A stretch of 64,000 nt of DNA from Myxococcaceae bacterium. Lineage in GTDB: Bacteria > Myxococcota > Myxococcia > Myxococcales > UBA5297. Location of the stretch: NCBI GenBank assembly GCA_017500825.1, contig JAFVYB010000002.1:1-64000 (forward strand), read 5' to 3'. The notes under the pieces were generated by a model, which worked only from the letters and a program-made list of their open reading frames with translations, did not search any database and was not told the DNA's origin. The position numbers and the translations under genes are program-made. Positions 63,148 through 64,000 of the stretch are shown one piece after another (within the stretch, counting starts at the first letter, position 1; each line of letters opens with the position of its first letter).

Positions 63148-64000
63148 TCATCCGCCCCTGTCACGCGCCGCCTGAGTGATTTGCGCCCGCTCCACTGACT
63201 CGCGCCCCCTCACGGCGGGCGCCCGCGCCAGACAGACAAAGCCGATCGGGGCGAGCACGAGCTGACGCAGGTTTTGCAACAGCGACAGCGCCACGCCGAG
63301 CGAGGGATCGAGCCCCAGCGCGGTGAACACGAGCGCGCCCGCGGCCGCCGCCACGCCAAGCTGACTGGGCACAAAGGCAAAGGCCACGCTCACGGCCAGC
63401 GGCACCGCCGAGATGATCAGCGCGTCCAGCGCCCCCGCCCGCGCGCCGAGCAAAAAGAGACCGATCCAGATCTCCAAACTCATGATCAGCCGGGCGGAGA
63501 CCTGGATTCCGAGCGCGCCGAGAACGCGCGTCGGGTGACGTTTCCAGAGCGAGCGCACCGTGGCGTCGACTTCGCGCGCCTTGTCGAGGCGTTCGGCTGA
63601 GCGCAGCCCAAGGAAACCAACGAGCCGAACGACCGGCACGGCCAGCCCCCGTTTGAAGGTGACGAGAATCAGCCCCGTCGAAATCGCCACCGCCAGCGCC
63701 AGCGCCAACGCCGCGTTTCTGAAGAGCGCCTCGGGCATCGCCAGCCCGGCAAAAGCGACGGTGGCGACGACGAACAGGTAGAGCGCGTCGGCGACGATGA
63801 CGAGCACGCGGTCGAGGATGAGCGCCGACATGCCCGCGCGACGCGACAGGCGCGGCAGCCACAACAGGCGCACCGGCTCACCGCCCACCCCCATGAGCGG
63901 CAACGTCTCATTGAGCACACTCGCCGCAAAGCGACTCTCCAAAGTGGCCCGCGCCGAAGGACGCGCCACAGGATCGAGGAGCGAACGCCAGCCAAAGGCG
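63148..64000 (-). CDS. Lysylphosphatidylglycerol-synthase-TM-like (flippase-like) membrane protein, partial
   Basis: The C-terminal 284 residues of a multi-helix membrane protein of the LPG_synthase_TM/YbhN-AglD2 type. The frame stays open to the window end, so the N-terminus is missing. Recognisable stretches are LNETLPLMGVGGEPVRLLWL, DRVLVIVADALYLFVVATVA, and PSQLGVAAAAGALVFTALGL near the C-terminus. At least six hydrophobic helices are seen. Such proteins flip or transport lipids or act with glycosyltransferases. It ends about ten bases from the M23 gene on the other strand. Confidence 0.8.
   Translation of the reverse strand, partial: AFGWRSLLDPVARPSARATLESRFAASVLNETLPLMGVGGEPVRLLWLPRLSRRAGMSALILDRVLVIVADALYLFVVATVAFAGLAMPEALFRNAALALALAVAISTGLILVTFKRGLAVPVVRLVGFLGLRSAERLDKAREVDATVRSLWKRHPTRVLGALGIQVSARLIMSLEIWIGLFLLGARAGALDALIISAVPLAVSVAFAFVPSQLGVAAAAGALVFTALGLDPSLGVALSLLQNLRQLVLAPIGFVCLARAPAVRGRESVERAQITQAARDRGG

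Overview
This 64 kb window is GC-rich, densely coding DNA from a Gram-negative (diderm) bacterium, most likely of the Myxococcota or a related deltaproteobacterial lineage. The diderm call rests on an LptD-like LPS porin, an LpxL/HtrB-like acyltransferase, a TonB-like protein, an MlaF-like ATPase and an outer-membrane barrel protein. The lineage call rests on a GYF_2 plus AgmX/PglI C-terminal protein, a MYXO-CTERM-like tail (Gly-Cys, hydrophobic stretch, five Arg), several HEAT and beta-propeller lipoproteins, an orphan sigma-region-4 protein and an Rsm22-like methyltransferase. I found no tRNA, rRNA, CRISPR array, transposase, integrase or phage module.

Layout. 0-6 kb: a low-GC repeat island and an unknown membrane protein, then a leftward operon xseB - response regulator - ispA - methylmalonyl-CoA mutase large subunit, and a secreted protein with the MYXO-CTERM-like tail. 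6-12 kb: gluQ, argF, a cyclic-2,3-diphosphoglycerate-synthetase-like NTPase and an RqcH/NFACT protein. 12-17 kb: AgmX-like protein, ptsN, hprK, HIT hydrolase, TonB-like protein, ArsA-like ATPase. 17-21 kb: Rsm22-like methyltransferase (leftward), then ylxP-rbfA-truB and a sigma-4-like regulator. 21-33 kb: envelope proteins (small lipoprotein, HEAT membrane protein, two beta-propeller lipoproteins, FHA protein, LptD, HEAT lipoprotein) and tlyA. 34-39 kb: PPi-type phosphofructokinase, a second repeat island, and a 1073-residue metalloprotease/beta-propeller/outer-membrane-barrel protein. 39-42 kb: iscS-iscU-iscA-hscB. 42-47 kb: NatB-like permease, LpxL-like acyltransferase, a membrane winged-helix protein, a CPBP intramembrane protease and a TPR protein. 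47-54 kb: coaX, a repeat protein, small envelope proteins, a four-heme cytochrome, a DHH-like protein and an acyl-CoA ligase. 54-64 kb: mlaF, PilZ protein, 2-hydroxyacid dehydrogenase, GT4 glycosyltransferase, nitroreductase-like protein, two DsbA-family proteins, an M23 peptidase and a partial flippase-like membrane protein.

Themes are RNA/ribosome maintenance (gluQ, rqcH, Rsm22-like, ylxP-rbfA-truB, tlyA), Fe-S assembly, and a rich outer envelope. The most unusual items are the protease/propeller/barrel fusion, hairpin-bearing repeat islands with compensatory changes shared between 0.1-0.33 kb and 35.3-35.55 kb, the MYXO-CTERM-like tail with a CPBP protease elsewhere in the window, the four-cysteine Rsm22 homologue, and the cDPG-synthetase-like gene beside argF. 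Function calls come from reading translated sequence and remembered family motifs; no database search was run.
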